Position numbers and translations under genes: made by a program. The notes below the pieces were generated by a model. That model did not search any database. It saw only the letters and a list, made by a program, of their open reading frames with translations, and was not told where the DNA came from. This document shows, piece after piece, positions 8,404 to 16,747 of a stretch of 64,000 nucleotides of DNA. Each line of letters opens with the position of its first letter. Positions within the stretch are counted from its first letter, which is position 1. Origin of the DNA: UMGS1663 sp046964515 (lineage in GTDB: Bacteria; Bacillota; Clostridia; TANB77; CAG-508); contig JBKUYM010000002.1 in NCBI GenBank assembly GCA_046964515.1, positions 62,001 through 126,000 on the forward strand, given 5' to 3'.

Positions 8404-8550
8404 CTATTCGAATTTTTCTTTTTTTGTATTGCCAAGTGATTGCACAATAACAAACTTCCCTTTTCCACGAATGGTAATCTTATCTTGTATTTTCACTTCC
8501 TTGGCATCTTTGGTAACGGTTTCTTTTAAAGAAGAGAGATGTTTAATAAA
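8404..8550 (-). pseudogene. ylmH: C-terminal remnant of YlmH-like S4-domain RNA-binding protein
   Basis: The minus strand encodes about 48 residues ending at the stop at 8404-8406: a segment KETVTKDAKEV, then DKITIRGKGKFVI and GNTKKEKFE. This is the C-terminal half of an S4 RNA-binding domain as found at the end of YlmH. A stop codon at 8553-8551 closes the frame upstream and no start codon exists, so only the tail is left. The intact copy, if any, is outside this window. Confidence 0.65.
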
Positions 8551-8612
8551 TCAACTTAGAAAATATAAAGATGCTATGAAGAATAAGGCAAATATTTTAT
8601 TTGCTTAAATTC

Positions 8613-8651
8613 AAAATAGTGTTAGAGTAATATGTTCTAACACTATTTTTA
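8613..8651 (+). terminator. Orphan terminator
   Basis: A 13-bp stem AAAATAGTGTTAG / CTAACACTATTTT. On the plus strand it follows a short open frame (about 8527-8608) with no start, probably the tail of another lost gene. Confidence 0.7.
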
Positions 8652-8827
8652 GTGGTTTTATCCGTGAATGGTTACGTAAATTCTATGTAAAAGAGGAAAG
8701 AAAAATATAAGATGGTGATTACTGGAAAGAAAGGCTCTAATTGTTAAAAAGAATGGAAGAAAATCACAAAAAAGTAAAAATGGGGTAAAATAAGTTCAAT
8801 ATTGCTTAAAACCGTCTAAAATCAGGT

Positions 8828-8855
8828 TTGCTATATTACAAATATCTGTTATAAT
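8828..8855 (+). promoter_or_regulatory. Promoter of the predicted OLE RNA
   Basis: TTGCTA (8828-8833) and TATAAT (8850-8855) with a 16-bp spacer; transcription would start near 8862. Confidence 0.65.
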
Positions 8856-8861
8856 TAAACA

Positions 8862-9465
8862 CGATGGTGCATTATTCTAGTCGTACTGTCTATTACGAGG
8901 GTGGGGCTAAAAATCCACTAAAGGGCACATCGATGAAGTTTCTTGTTTATGCGCGAAATGCCAGTTTTGTGTGTATCCAGGAAGTAAGGAATACGGGTAT
9001 TATATAATGGCATATATAAGAATTCCCTTATTCCGCGGAGGCTTAATATCAAAGTTTCATGTAACCTTTGAAACGACACAGTTTTAAGTATAACCTATGT
9101 TGCGTGCCAAGACACAAAATGCATAGAGTAGCCTGTCTTGAGTGATGGTATTGGGATTAGCTTTGTATAAGAATAAGAAATTTGGCCAAATTTTTTATTT
9201 TTGGTAACTATGAAATTATCATTGCAAAAAAGACTAGTCATAGAGTAAAGTATGTTAAGGAAAACTTCTAGAATGTTTGCTTCCAAATAGGGGCATGAAA
9301 GTCTATGGATTAAGGTACGGATTTAAGTGGCGATCTAGTTTCTACATATTGAAAAGTAGGTATTTTCTTTAAATGGAAACAGCTAAATAGTAATATTTAG
9401 TAGAAAATAGAGAAATTCTACTAGACCTAAACCGTAAAATTTACTTAGACTTTTACCATCTAAAT
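8862..9465 (+). ncRNA. ole: Predicted OLE RNA (ornate large extremophilic RNA); ends approximate
   Basis: About 600 nt without a credible gene lie between a good promoter and a membrane-protein gene resembling OapA; the size and this arrangement match OLE RNA loci. The stretch is visibly structured and less A-rich than spacer DNA. Examples are GTGG/CCAC (8901-8918), a stem GGAAT..GGG/CCC..ATTCC (8988-9034), TCAAAG/CTTTGA (9049-9071), and CAAGACA/TGTCTTG (9108-9114 with 9134-9140). OLE RNA is a membrane-associated ribonucleoprotein scaffold in anaerobic and extremophilic Firmicutes, linked to Mg2+, alcohol and cold stress responses. I identify it from size, structure and the neighbour rather than from remembered conserved bases. 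A different large ncRNA class is the main alternative. Confidence 0.6.
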
Positions 9466-9508
9466 CTTTATAAAAAATATAACTAAAAAAACAAGGAGAG
9501 AAAAATAC

Positions 9509-10132
9509 GTGAAAAATAAAAAAACAAAGAAAGATAAAAAGGATAACGCTGATCTGAAGTGGTTTATAACAGTATTTATAACCACTTTTATATTGTCCAT
9601 TGTTTTTTCTTATATATCTACAAATGCAATTTCTAGTTTGGAATTATTTCCTGCTATCGTTATTTTATTAATAACGATTTTTGTGGGTATCTTTTTTGAT
9701 ATTATAGGTGTAGCGGTGACGGTTGCTAAAGAACACGAATTTCATGCCAAGGCTACTAAAAAGGTAAATGGTTCGAAAACGTCTATTCATTTAATTAGAA
9801 ATTCTGCTAAAGTTGCTAATATTTGTGCAGATGTTATTGGTGATATTTGTGGTGTATTAAGTGGTGCCATTGCCGCATTAGTAACTATGAAAATAACAGA
9901 GAAATTTGGAATTGCTTTTAATTTACAATTTATTATTAGTGCTATAGTTGCTTCCTTAACTGTTGGAGGAAAAGCCATAGGTAAAGGAATTGCAGGACGT
10001 AATTCTACAAAAATAGTACATATGGTAGGAATTATTTTAGAAAAATTCAATAGAAAATCTAAAAAGCAAATAAAAGGAACCAAGGAAGAAAACAAGAAAT
10101 ATCATAAAGAAAAAATAGAAGAAAATTGTTAA
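9509..10132 (+). CDS. oapA: OapA-like OLE RNA-associated membrane protein
   Basis: This 207-residue basic protein starts at a GTG with AGGAG 10 nt upstream. The N-terminus is very rich in Lys, and so is the C-terminal tail after about residue 178. Between them are about four membrane helices (about residues 17-36, 46-75, 105-128 and 134-155). Acidic and glycine residues recur inside them, as in FFDIIGVAV and DVIGDICGVLSG; the second contains a D-x3-D motif of the kind described for OapA. In known systems OapA binds OLE RNA and holds it at the membrane. Its place directly after a ~600-nt structured RNA supports the call. It could otherwise be an unrelated four-helix protein. Confidence 0.65.
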   Translation: MKNKKTKKDKKDNADLKWFITVFITTFILSIVFSYISTNAISSLELFPAIVILLITIFVGIFFDIIGVAVTVAKEHEFHAKATKKVNGSKTSIHLIRNSAKVANICADVIGDICGVLSGAIAALVTMKITEKFGIAFNLQFIISAIVASLTVGGKAIGKGIAGRNSTKIVHMVGIILEKFNRKSKKQIKGTKEENKKYHKEKIEENC

Positions 10133-10165
10133 AATACGAAGCATTTGCTTCGTATTTTATATTTT
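10131..10165 (+). terminator. Terminator of the OLE/OapA unit
   Basis: Perfect 12-bp stem AAAATACGAAGC / GCTTCGTATTTT with an ATTTT tail. Confidence 0.85.
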
Positions 10166-10293
10166 GCAATAGAAGGAGAAGAAAAATAGATAGAAGTTTA
10201 TAAAAACAAGAACAAAAATTCGCAATAATGCTTGCAAAATAAAAAAAATATGATACAATACTAGTTATGATAATGCAAAGGAGAAAATAAGAT

Positions 10294-10893
10294 ATGTTTG
10301 CCTATATGAAAGGAACGTTAGAAGTAAAAACACTAGGGTATGTAGTAATAGAAGTAGCGGGGATAGGCTATAAGGTTTTTATGTCAGAACCAGCAATTGA
10401 AAAATTGGGAGAAATTGGAGAAATTGTAAAAGTACATACGTATTTGCGAGTAAGAGAAGATGATATTAGTGTATATGGTTTTAATACCAATGAAGAATTG
10501 CGTATGTTTGAATTATTGTTATCTGTCAGTGGTGTGGGTGCTAAATCTGCGATTATGATTTTAGCCAATATAACACCATCGAGTTTTGCTTTAGCTATTA
10601 TTAGCAATGATGTAGCAAAATTAAAACAATTACCTGGGATTGGTGCAAAAACAGCACAAAGGTTAATTCTGGAATTGAAAGATAAGTTGAAGAATGAAGA
10701 AATGCAGGACGAAGTAGGGGAACAATTGCAAGAAAGTTTTATAAATAATGAGGTTTATAAAGAAACAGTGTCTGCATTACAAGTTCTAGGCTATAGTAAA
10801 AAAGAAATAGAAAAGGCATTAGAGAAGGTAGATAAGGAAAGTATATCTGTAGAAGATATGATTAGAAAAGCATTGACTAATTTAGCAAGATAG
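10294..10893 (+). CDS. ruvA: Holliday junction complex protein RuvA
   Basis: This 199-residue protein tetramerises on Holliday junctions and loads RuvB. It has the N-terminal OB fold starting MFAYMKGTL, tandem helix-hairpin-helix motifs (SVSGVGAKSA and LPGIGAKTAQRL), and the C-terminal RuvB-contacting domain (about residues 150-198). AAGGAG precedes the ATG. The gene that follows at 22 bp is rarA, not ruvB. Confidence 0.95.
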   Translation: MFAYMKGTLEVKTLGYVVIEVAGIGYKVFMSEPAIEKLGEIGEIVKVHTYLRVREDDISVYGFNTNEELRMFELLLSVSGVGAKSAIMILANITPSSFALAIISNDVAKLKQLPGIGAKTAQRLILELKDKLKNEEMQDEVGEQLQESFINNEVYKETVSALQVLGYSKKEIEKALEKVDKESISVEDMIRKALTNLAR

Positions 10894-10914
10894 AAAGAAG
10901 AGGCGTAATAATAT

Positions 10915-12162
10915 ATGGTAGATTTAAGTAAGCCTTTAGCATATAGAATGAGTCCTAAGACATTAGAAGATTATGTAGGACAAGAACATGTATTAGGAAA
11001 GGATAAAATTTTATATAGGACAATTCAAGCAGATCGTTTGTCTAGTATTATTTTGTGGGGACCACCAGGATGTGGAAAAACTTCTTTGGCAAGAGTCATT
11101 AGCCATACGACAAAGTATAAATTTACTAGGATTAATGCTGTAACTGCTGGAATTGCTGATATAAAAAATGCTATAACTGAGGCGAGTAATACTTTGATGA
11201 ATCCCTCTGGAAAATGTATTTTATTTATTGATGAGATTCATCGTTTTAATAAGTTACAACAAGATGCTTTATTACCATATGTAGAAAATGGAACCGTCAT
11301 ACTTATTGGTGCTACCACAGAAAATCCTTATTTTGAAGTAAATAAGGCGTTGATTTCACGTTCTATGGTTATTAAATTAGAGCCACTTACAATAGAAAAT
11401 ATTTATACAGTCCTAAAAAAATCACTAACTGCAGAAGAGGGATTGGGAAATTATCATATAAAAATAGAAGACGAAACATTAAAAAAGATTGCAGAAGTAT
11501 CAGGAGGAGATGTAAGGACCGCTTTAAATGGATTAGAAGTAGCCGTTTTAACAACTAAAATGAATGCTGATGGTGTGATAGAAATAACGCCACAAATTGC
11601 AGCAGAAAGTGTGCAAAATAGAAAAGCGATTTTTGATAAAAATGGTGATAGTCATTATGATAATATTAGTGCGTTTATTAAATCCATGAGAGGTAGTGAT
11701 CCAGATGCTGCTATTTTCTATTTGGCAAGAGCTTTAAATGGTGGAGAAGATCCGATGTTTTTAGCAAGAAGAATGGTAATTGCCGCCTCTGAAGATGTGG
11801 GAATGGCTAATCCAACTGCTTTAGTAATAGCAAATAGTGCTATGCAGGCTGTTCATATGGTGGGCATGCCAGAAGCGAGAATTATACTAGCACAGGCTGC
11901 TGTCTATATTGCCAATTCTCCAAAATCAAATGCAAGTTATTTAGCCATTAATCGAGCCTTAGAAGATGTGAAAAATAAAGATACGGGTACAATTCCGATG
12001 CATATTCGTAATGCACCAGCAGAAGGAATGGAGCAATTTGGCTATGGTGGAGATTACAAATATCCACATGATTATCCTGGACACTATGTAGAACAGCAAT
12101 ATTTGCCAGATAAAATGTTAGGCACGAAGTATTATATAAAAGATGATACCATACCAGAGTAA
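10915..12162 (+). CDS. rarA: Replication-associated recombination protein RarA (MgsA)
   Basis: This 415-residue AAA+ ATPase acts at stalled replication forks. Walker A is GPPGCGKTS, Walker B LFIDEIHRF, and sensor 1 is in IGATTENPYFEVN. The C-terminal half has the family's tetramerisation region (AASEDVGMANP, then MPEARIILAQ) and the final APAEGMEQFGYG block. These motifs distinguish it from RuvB, which has a different C-terminal DNA-binding wing. It follows ruvA at 22 bp in an apparent operon. Confidence 0.92.
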   Translation: MVDLSKPLAYRMSPKTLEDYVGQEHVLGKDKILYRTIQADRLSSIILWGPPGCGKTSLARVISHTTKYKFTRINAVTAGIADIKNAITEASNTLMNPSGKCILFIDEIHRFNKLQQDALLPYVENGTVILIGATTENPYFEVNKALISRSMVIKLEPLTIENIYTVLKKSLTAEEGLGNYHIKIEDETLKKIAEVSGGDVRTALNGLEVAVLTTKMNADGVIEITPQIAAESVQNRKAIFDKNGDSHYDNISAFIKSMRGSDPDAAIFYLARALNGGEDPMFLARRMVIAASEDVGMANPTALVIANSAMQAVHMVGMPEARIILAQAAVYIANSPKSNASYLAINRALEDVKNKDTGTIPMHIRNAPAEGMEQFGYGGDYKYPHDYPGHYVEQQYLPDKMLGTKYYIKDDTIPE

Positions 12163-12191
12163 AATAAAAAATCTACAAAAATGAAAAAATG

Positions 12192-12220
12192 TAGACTTAT
12201 ACCAAAAAGCAGTGTATAAT
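12192..12220 (+). promoter_or_regulatory. Candidate promoter of the LiaF-like operon
   Basis: TAGACT (12192-12197), a 17-bp spacer and a perfect TATAAT (12215-12220). Confidence 0.5.
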
Positions 12221-12252
12221 GTAACCATGAATAAAAGAAAGGATGTTAAGGA

Positions 12253-12930
12253 ATGAAAAAATTTGGAAATGTATTATGGGGAATCGTATTTATTGCTATA
12301 GGTATTATAATAGGATTAAACAGCATGGGAATTACACATATCAATATCTTTTTTAGTGGATGGTGGACATTATTTATCATTGTGCCATGTTTTATAGGCT
12401 TATTCAAAAATACAAGTAAATGGGGAGACTTCATTGGTTTAATAATAGGGATAGCTTTGCTACTATGTGCACAGGGGATTCTTAGTTTTTCTTTAATTGC
12501 AAAGTTAATATTCCCATTTATTTTAGTAATGATAGGTTTATCTTTTTTATTTAAAGACTTTTTTAATAGTAAAATTAATGAAAAAATGAAGGCTTTACAA
12601 AAAGATGGACAAAAACAATATGCGGCTACTTTTGGAGAAAATAAAGTGGATATGCAAAATGAAGTATTTGAAGGTGCTGAGTTAACAGCTGTATTTGGAA
12701 GTGTAGAGATAGATTTAAGTAAATCAATTATTCAAGAAGACCAAGCAATTCATGCTTCTGCTATCTTTGGAGGTGTAGAAATTCGTCTACCACAGAATGT
12801 ATATGTAAAAGTAAAATCAACACCTATTTTTGGAGGTGTAAGTAATAAAAGTATAGGAATAAGAAATGAAAATACACCGATCGTTTATATAGATGCTTTT
12901 TGTATGTTTGGAGGTGTCGATATTAAATGA
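12253..12930 (+). CDS. LiaF-like membrane protein
   Basis: This 225-residue protein has four membrane helices in the first ~100 residues (DUF5668-like) and a C-terminal beta-helical domain of LiaF type (about 130-225). The domain is marked by repeated AVFGSVEI, AIFGGVEIRL and MFGGVDIK units. In B. subtilis LiaF restrains the cell-wall-stress regulator LiaRS. No two-component genes are adjacent here, so the role may differ. The stop overlaps the next start by ATGA, indicating translational coupling. Confidence 0.7.
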   Translation: MKKFGNVLWGIVFIAIGIIIGLNSMGITHINIFFSGWWTLFIIVPCFIGLFKNTSKWGDFIGLIIGIALLLCAQGILSFSLIAKLIFPFILVMIGLSFLFKDFFNSKINEKMKALQKDGQKQYAATFGENKVDMQNEVFEGAELTAVFGSVEIDLSKSIIQEDQAIHASAIFGGVEIRLPQNVYVKVKSTPIFGGVSNKSIGIRNENTPIVYIDAFCMFGGVDIK

Positions 12931-13772
12931 GTGAAGGACAAAGAATTATTAAATATATAGCCATTGCTTTTGGAACATTTTTAAGTGTAGGCATTATAAG
13001 CTTTACCATTTCTTGTTTGCTATTTGGTTTTGGTATATTTGGTTCTCTTTTAGGGCTTAATGTACAAGAGGAAAGTTCTATAAGTCAAGAAGAAGTTACT
13101 TTTTCAGAAACTTATGAAATGGTAGATAATTTAAAATTAGATTGTAAATTATCACAAGTAATCTTTGTGCCAGGGGATACTTTGCAAGTAGAAACAAAAA
13201 ATATAAAACAAAAATTTAGTAGTAGGATAAGTGGAAACACTTTAGTGATTGAAGAATCGCAATCATTTGCTTTTTGGGATAAAAGAGAGAATGCACAAAT
13301 AAAAATTACCATACCAAGAGATTCTAAATTTAAAGAAGTAAAAATAAGTGCTGGTGCAGGAAAAGTGGAAATAGAAGGATTGACTACAGAGACTTTAAAA
13401 TTAGGAATAGGTGCTGGAAATACTAAAATAAATGATATTACAGTAGAAAAGCAGGCAGATATAGATGGTGGGGTCGGTAAAGTAGCTATTTCAAATGCTT
13501 CTTTTAAAAATTTAAACTTAGATGTTGGCGTAGGAGATTTTAAACTTTCCGGAAAACTAATTGGAGATACAGATATTGACTGTGGAGTAGGTAGATTAGA
13601 ATTAGTGATTCAAGATAGACAAGAAAATTATACTATAAAAGCTAAAAAAGGAATTGGTGAATTTAAAATACAAAATCAATCTGTAGAGAAAGATATAACC
13701 ATGGGTAATGGAGTGTATAGATTGGAAATGGATGCAGGTATAGGAAAAACACAAGTTTCTTTTGAAGAATAG
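12927..13772 (+). CDS. DUF4097-type beta-strand repeat protein, membrane-anchored
   Basis: This 281-residue protein has a single N-terminal membrane helix (about residues 8-38). An extracytoplasmic beta-helix follows, with repeats such as KISAGAGKVEIEGL, LGIGAGNTKINDI and DVGVGDFKLSG, typical of DUF4097. These proteins often accompany LiaF-like or PspC-like genes in envelope-stress operons. It starts within the stop of the LiaF-like gene (ATGA overlap), so the pair is almost certainly one functional unit. Confidence 0.7.
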   Translation: MSEGQRIIKYIAIAFGTFLSVGIISFTISCLLFGFGIFGSLLGLNVQEESSISQEEVTFSETYEMVDNLKLDCKLSQVIFVPGDTLQVETKNIKQKFSSRISGNTLVIEESQSFAFWDKRENAQIKITIPRDSKFKEVKISAGAGKVEIEGLTTETLKLGIGAGNTKINDITVEKQADIDGGVGKVAISNASFKNLNLDVGVGDFKLSGKLIGDTDIDCGVGRLELVIQDRQENYTIKAKKGIGEFKIQNQSVEKDITMGNGVYRLEMDAGIGKTQVSFEE

Positions 13773-13791
13773 TGAAAAAATATTTGAAGAA

Positions 13792-13823
13792 AAGAGTATT
13801 ACATAAGTAATATTCTTTTTTTT
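13792..13823 (+). terminator. Terminator of the LiaF/DUF4097 pair
   Basis: Stem AAGAGTATTAC / GTAATATTCTT followed by eight or more T residues. Confidence 0.85.
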
Positions 13824-13907
13824 ATGCAAACTAGTTAGCAAGAAAATCTCTATAAAAAATAGGCATGGCTATATTCACAAAATATAATAAAAGTGAAAAA
13901 AATAATA

Positions 13908-14196
13908 AATATAGGAGATAGCGAATGAAAAAAGAAAAAGGAATCACTTTAGTAGCTTTGGTAGTGAGCATAATTATATTAATTATCTTAGCAGGAATTA
14001 GTATAAATACTTTAATCGGAGATAATGGCATTATCACTAAAGCTAAACAAGCAAAGCAAAATATTACTTTAGCAGGGGAAGCAGAAGCCATGCAACTAAA
14101 TCAATTGTATTATGAACTAGAAACAGGTGGAGAATTAACAGAAGATGAAGAATCTACGAAAAAGGACGAAATCATTAGCTTACTACAAAAACAGGT
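13908..14196 (+). repeat. 289-bp block identical to 15575-15863
   Basis: From the ribosome-binding site through the first ~90 codons, the first and second prepilin-like genes are identical base for base, including silent positions. This suggests recent duplication or gene conversion. Confidence 0.85.
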
Positions 14197-14995
14197 GGAG
14201 GAATTACAAAAACAAGTAGCTAATTTGCAGACAGAAAATACAGAATTGAAGAGACAAATACAAGATTTAACAGAACAAATTGCCAATTTACAAAAAGAAA
14301 TAGCAGATTTAAAAGCACAGATTGCTAGTAAAAATATAGAAATAGCAGAATTAAAAAAACAAGTGAGTGAAAAAGAAGCTAAAATCCAAGAGTTACAAAA
14401 CCAATTAAATAATCTAAATTCTTTATTATCACAAACAAATGCCACAGCAGACAAAATTTTATCTGGTTATAAAGCGTATAGTGGAGGAAAATTGTTAACA
14501 GGAACCATGGCTAATCGAGGAGCGGTGAATAGCAGTTTAAATTGTGGAGGAAGTTATATCATACCAGCAGGGTATCATAATGGTTCAGGAAAAGTAACTG
14601 CCAATAGTTTAGCCAGTCAAACTTCAGCAACAGCCACAAGCGCAGATATTACAGAAGGAAAGACAGCATGGGTAAATGGAAGCAAAATAACAGGTACCAA
14701 TAAAAGCAAGAATGTAGAAAGTATTACTGTAACTTTTCCGGTTTCTACAGCATGGGTAACTTCCAAAACAATATCTATTGCTTCTTTATATAGTAATTAT
14801 AGTGCTATTACTATGAGTAATATTATTCCTGTTTTTAATAACTATCCTTCTATAAGAAATAGTGAAGCAATCAATGCTTTTGCACCAGGATTTACATTTT
14901 CCTATTCTGCTTCAAATGGTAGTTTTACTGTAAATTGTAATACGGAAATGAGAACTTATAGTACATTTTCTATGAAATTGTATATTTTAAGATAA
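13925..14995 (+). CDS. Prepilin-like modular surface protein, copy 1
   Basis: A 356-residue protein. The N-terminus (MKKEKGITLVALVV, then a hydrophobic stretch to about residue 30) is a type III/prepilin-type signal with probable cleavage after the Gly; Glu5 of classical pilins is absent. Residues ~85-170 form a long coiled coil (heptads such as EELQKQVANLQTEN). Then come shaft-like repeats: ILSGYKAYSGGKLLTGTM and a related unit with KTAWVNGSKITGT, of the type common in phage tail and receptor-binding proteins. The last ~95 residues are a unique beta-rich tip. Cell-surface attachment is inferred. No pilus assembly genes are in the window. Confidence 0.75.
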   Translation: MKKEKGITLVALVVSIIILIILAGISINTLIGDNGIITKAKQAKQNITLAGEAEAMQLNQLYYELETGGELTEDEESTKKDEIISLLQKQVEELQKQVANLQTENTELKRQIQDLTEQIANLQKEIADLKAQIASKNIEIAELKKQVSEKEAKIQELQNQLNNLNSLLSQTNATADKILSGYKAYSGGKLLTGTMANRGAVNSSLNCGGSYIIPAGYHNGSGKVTANSLASQTSATATSADITEGKTAWVNGSKITGTNKSKNVESITVTFPVSTAWVTSKTISIASLYSNYSAITMSNIIPVFNNYPSIRNSEAINAFAPGFTFSYSASNGSFTVNCNTEMRTYSTFSMKLYILR

Positions 14996-15042
14996 AAAAT
15001 AATAAATAGACATAAAATCTATATCCAAGAGGAGGATGTAAC

Positions 15043-15321
15043 ATGGACGAAAGAAAGTGTTATGAAGAAGTTCTGGAAGAAGTAAAACCATATATCAATC
15101 GGTTGTATGCTTACTTTAAAGAAAAAAGACCAGAGATGATGGTAGAGAATGAAAATCCAGAAAAGCAACTTAAGGAAATGGTTGATAAAAGATATTTGTC
15201 GCCGACATATATAACAGATTTAATATATGTATCAAGTTGCCTTTTTGAAGGATTAGAAGCTGTTTACCAAAACTGCCTGTATAATTATAAAATACGGGTA
15301 GAGAACTTTTTGGATATGTAA
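15043..15321 (+). CDS. Hypothetical small soluble protein
   Basis: I do not recognise this 92-residue protein. It is acidic and predicted mostly helical, with no membrane segment or clear motif; cysteines are at residues 6, 67 and 78. The start has AGGAGG upstream. It lies between two prepilin-like genes and ends in a GC-rich terminator, so it may have been carried with the duplicated cassette. Confidence 0.55.
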   Translation: MDERKCYEEVLEEVKPYINRLYAYFKEKRPEMMVENENPEKQLKEMVDKRYLSPTYITDLIYVSSCLFEGLEAVYQNCLYNYKIRVENFLDM

Positions 15322-15327
15322 GAAAAA

Positions 15328-15353
15328 GGGGCTCCTTTACTCTGGAGCCCCTT
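15328..15353 (+). terminator. GC-rich hairpin terminator
   Basis: GGGGCTCC / GGAGCCCC (15328-15335, 15344-15351) with flanking A and T residues; the tail is short. Confidence 0.6.
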
Positions 15354-15405
15354 AAAACAATTTATAAGATAAGTTCTAAAAAATAGATATCTAAATTTAA
15401 TTAAG

Positions 15406-15440
15406 AATAGGGCATATAATTTTTATATATGCTCTATTTT
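15406..15440 (+). terminator. Second terminator-like hairpin before prepilin-like copy 2
   Basis: Stem around GGGCATATA / TATATGCTC followed by ATTTTTAT; there is no gene immediately upstream. Confidence 0.5.
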
Positions 15441-15574
15441 TATAAACTTAAAAAACAAAGATATTTATAGAAATATGTAGTATTTATTTTATGCAAACTT
15501 GTAAATAAAGATATCTCCATAAAAAATAGGCATAGTTAAGTATACAAAATATAATAAGAACAAAAAAATAAGGA

Positions 15575-15863
15575 AATATAGGAGATAGCGAATGAAAAAA
15601 GAAAAAGGAATCACTTTAGTAGCTTTGGTAGTGAGCATAATTATATTAATTATCTTAGCAGGAATTAGTATAAATACTTTAATCGGAGATAATGGCATTA
15701 TCACTAAAGCTAAACAAGCAAAGCAAAATATTACTTTAGCAGGGGAAGCAGAAGCCATGCAACTAAATCAATTGTATTATGAACTAGAAACAGGTGGAGA
15801 ATTAACAGAAGATGAAGAATCTACGAAAAAGGACGAAATCATTAGCTTACTACAAAAACAGGT
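15575..15863 (+). repeat. 289-bp block identical to 13908-14196
   Basis: Second copy of the shared ribosome-binding site, secretion signal and stalk start of the prepilin-like genes. Confidence 0.85.
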
Positions 15864-16701
15864 AGAAGAATTACAAAAACAAGTAGCTGGATTACAAACA
15901 GAAAACGAGGAATTGAAGAAGCAAATAGAATCATTAACATCACAAATTACTACTTTACAACAAGAAATAGAAAGTTTAAAACAGCAAATTACTAATAAAG
16001 ATATAGAAATAGCAGAACTACAAAAACAAGTGAGTGAAAAAGAAGCTAAAATCCAAGAGTTACAGAACCAATTAAATAATCTAAATTCTTTACTTTCACA
16101 AACCAATGCCACAGCTGATAAAATATTATCTGGTTATAAAGCGTATAGTGGTGGGAAATTACTAACAGGAACCATGGCAAATAGAGGAGCCATCACAAGC
16201 AATTTAAATGCAGGAGGAAGTTATACCATACCAGAAGGGTATCATAATGGTTCTGGAAAAGTAACGGCAAATAGCTTAGCTAGTCAAACTTCAGCAACAG
16301 CGACAAGTGCAGATATTTTAACAGGAAAGACTGCATGGGTAAATGGAAGTAAGATAACAGGAACCAATAAAGGATATGATGCAGGAATTAGTGATGGTAA
16401 AACCATATTTGATTTAGGGGTTATTAATGCTTCTAGTCAAGAAAGTAGTGGTTTTCGAAAATCAACATTTTATTTAACTTCTTATGGAGATTATAAAAAT
16501 ATAACGGTAAATAATATTATATTTATGCCAGTTGGTTATAGAAATGGAGGTGGTAATCCTGTAGACATGGATTCTTTTCAAACAGCAAGAGTGCTTTCTT
16601 ATAATAACGCTACAGGATTGGTAACACTACAAGGTTATAGTGGAACTTATACAAGCTGGGGAGCATCTATTTCTAGTGCAAGATTTATAATTGTAAAATA
16701 G
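15592..16701 (+). CDS. Prepilin-like modular surface protein, copy 2
   Basis: A 369-residue paralogue of copy 1. The first ~90 residues are identical to copy 1. The coiled coil differs by several residues (QIESLTSQITTLQQE), and the repeats TADKILSGYKAYSGGK and KTAWVNGSKITGTN are kept. The C-terminal ~110 residues, from GYDAGISDGKTIF onward, are unrelated to the tip of copy 1. The pattern is a constant secretion/stalk module with an exchangeable tip. The upstream region is also similar to that of copy 1. Confidence 0.75.
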   Translation: MKKEKGITLVALVVSIIILIILAGISINTLIGDNGIITKAKQAKQNITLAGEAEAMQLNQLYYELETGGELTEDEESTKKDEIISLLQKQVEELQKQVAGLQTENEELKKQIESLTSQITTLQQEIESLKQQITNKDIEIAELQKQVSEKEAKIQELQNQLNNLNSLLSQTNATADKILSGYKAYSGGKLLTGTMANRGAITSNLNAGGSYTIPEGYHNGSGKVTANSLASQTSATATSADILTGKTAWVNGSKITGTNKGYDAGISDGKTIFDLGVINASSQESSGFRKSTFYLTSYGDYKNITVNNIIFMPVGYRNGGGNPVDMDSFQTARVLSYNNATGLVTLQGYSGTYTSWGASISSARFIIVK

Positions 16702-16743
16702 AAAAAAGTATGGAATTAAAATATTTTAATTCCATACTTTTTT
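16702..16743. terminator. Bidirectional terminator
   Basis: A near-perfect 20-bp stem (16702-16721 with 16724-16743) with A and T runs on both sides lies between convergent genes. Confidence 0.9.
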
Positions 16744-16747
16744 AATA

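Larger units (their letters stand above)
7581..8675. repeat. Segment bounded by a 15-bp imperfect direct repeat
   Basis: The 15-mer TCCGTGAATAGTTAC at 7581-7595 recurs with one change at 8661-8675. The segment between holds one promoter-gene-terminator cassette of foreign-looking composition and a ylmH remnant. Whether the repeat marks an insertion is uncertain. Confidence 0.4.

Noticed and set aside
9095..9286. 63-codon minus-strand ORF inside the OLE region
   Set aside because: No ribosome-binding site, odd amino-acid composition, and it lies wholly within the structured RNA.
8862..9465. tmRNA, RNase P RNA or 6S RNA as identity for the structured RNA
   Set aside because: No tmRNA tag ending in Ala-Ala, no RNase P core such as GAGGAAAGTCC, and too long for 6S RNA.
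15777..16113. Minus-strand ORFs complementary to the prepilin-like genes
   Set aside because: They are antisense shadows of the coiled-coil repeats, with Cys/Phe/Ser-rich composition and no ribosome-binding sites.
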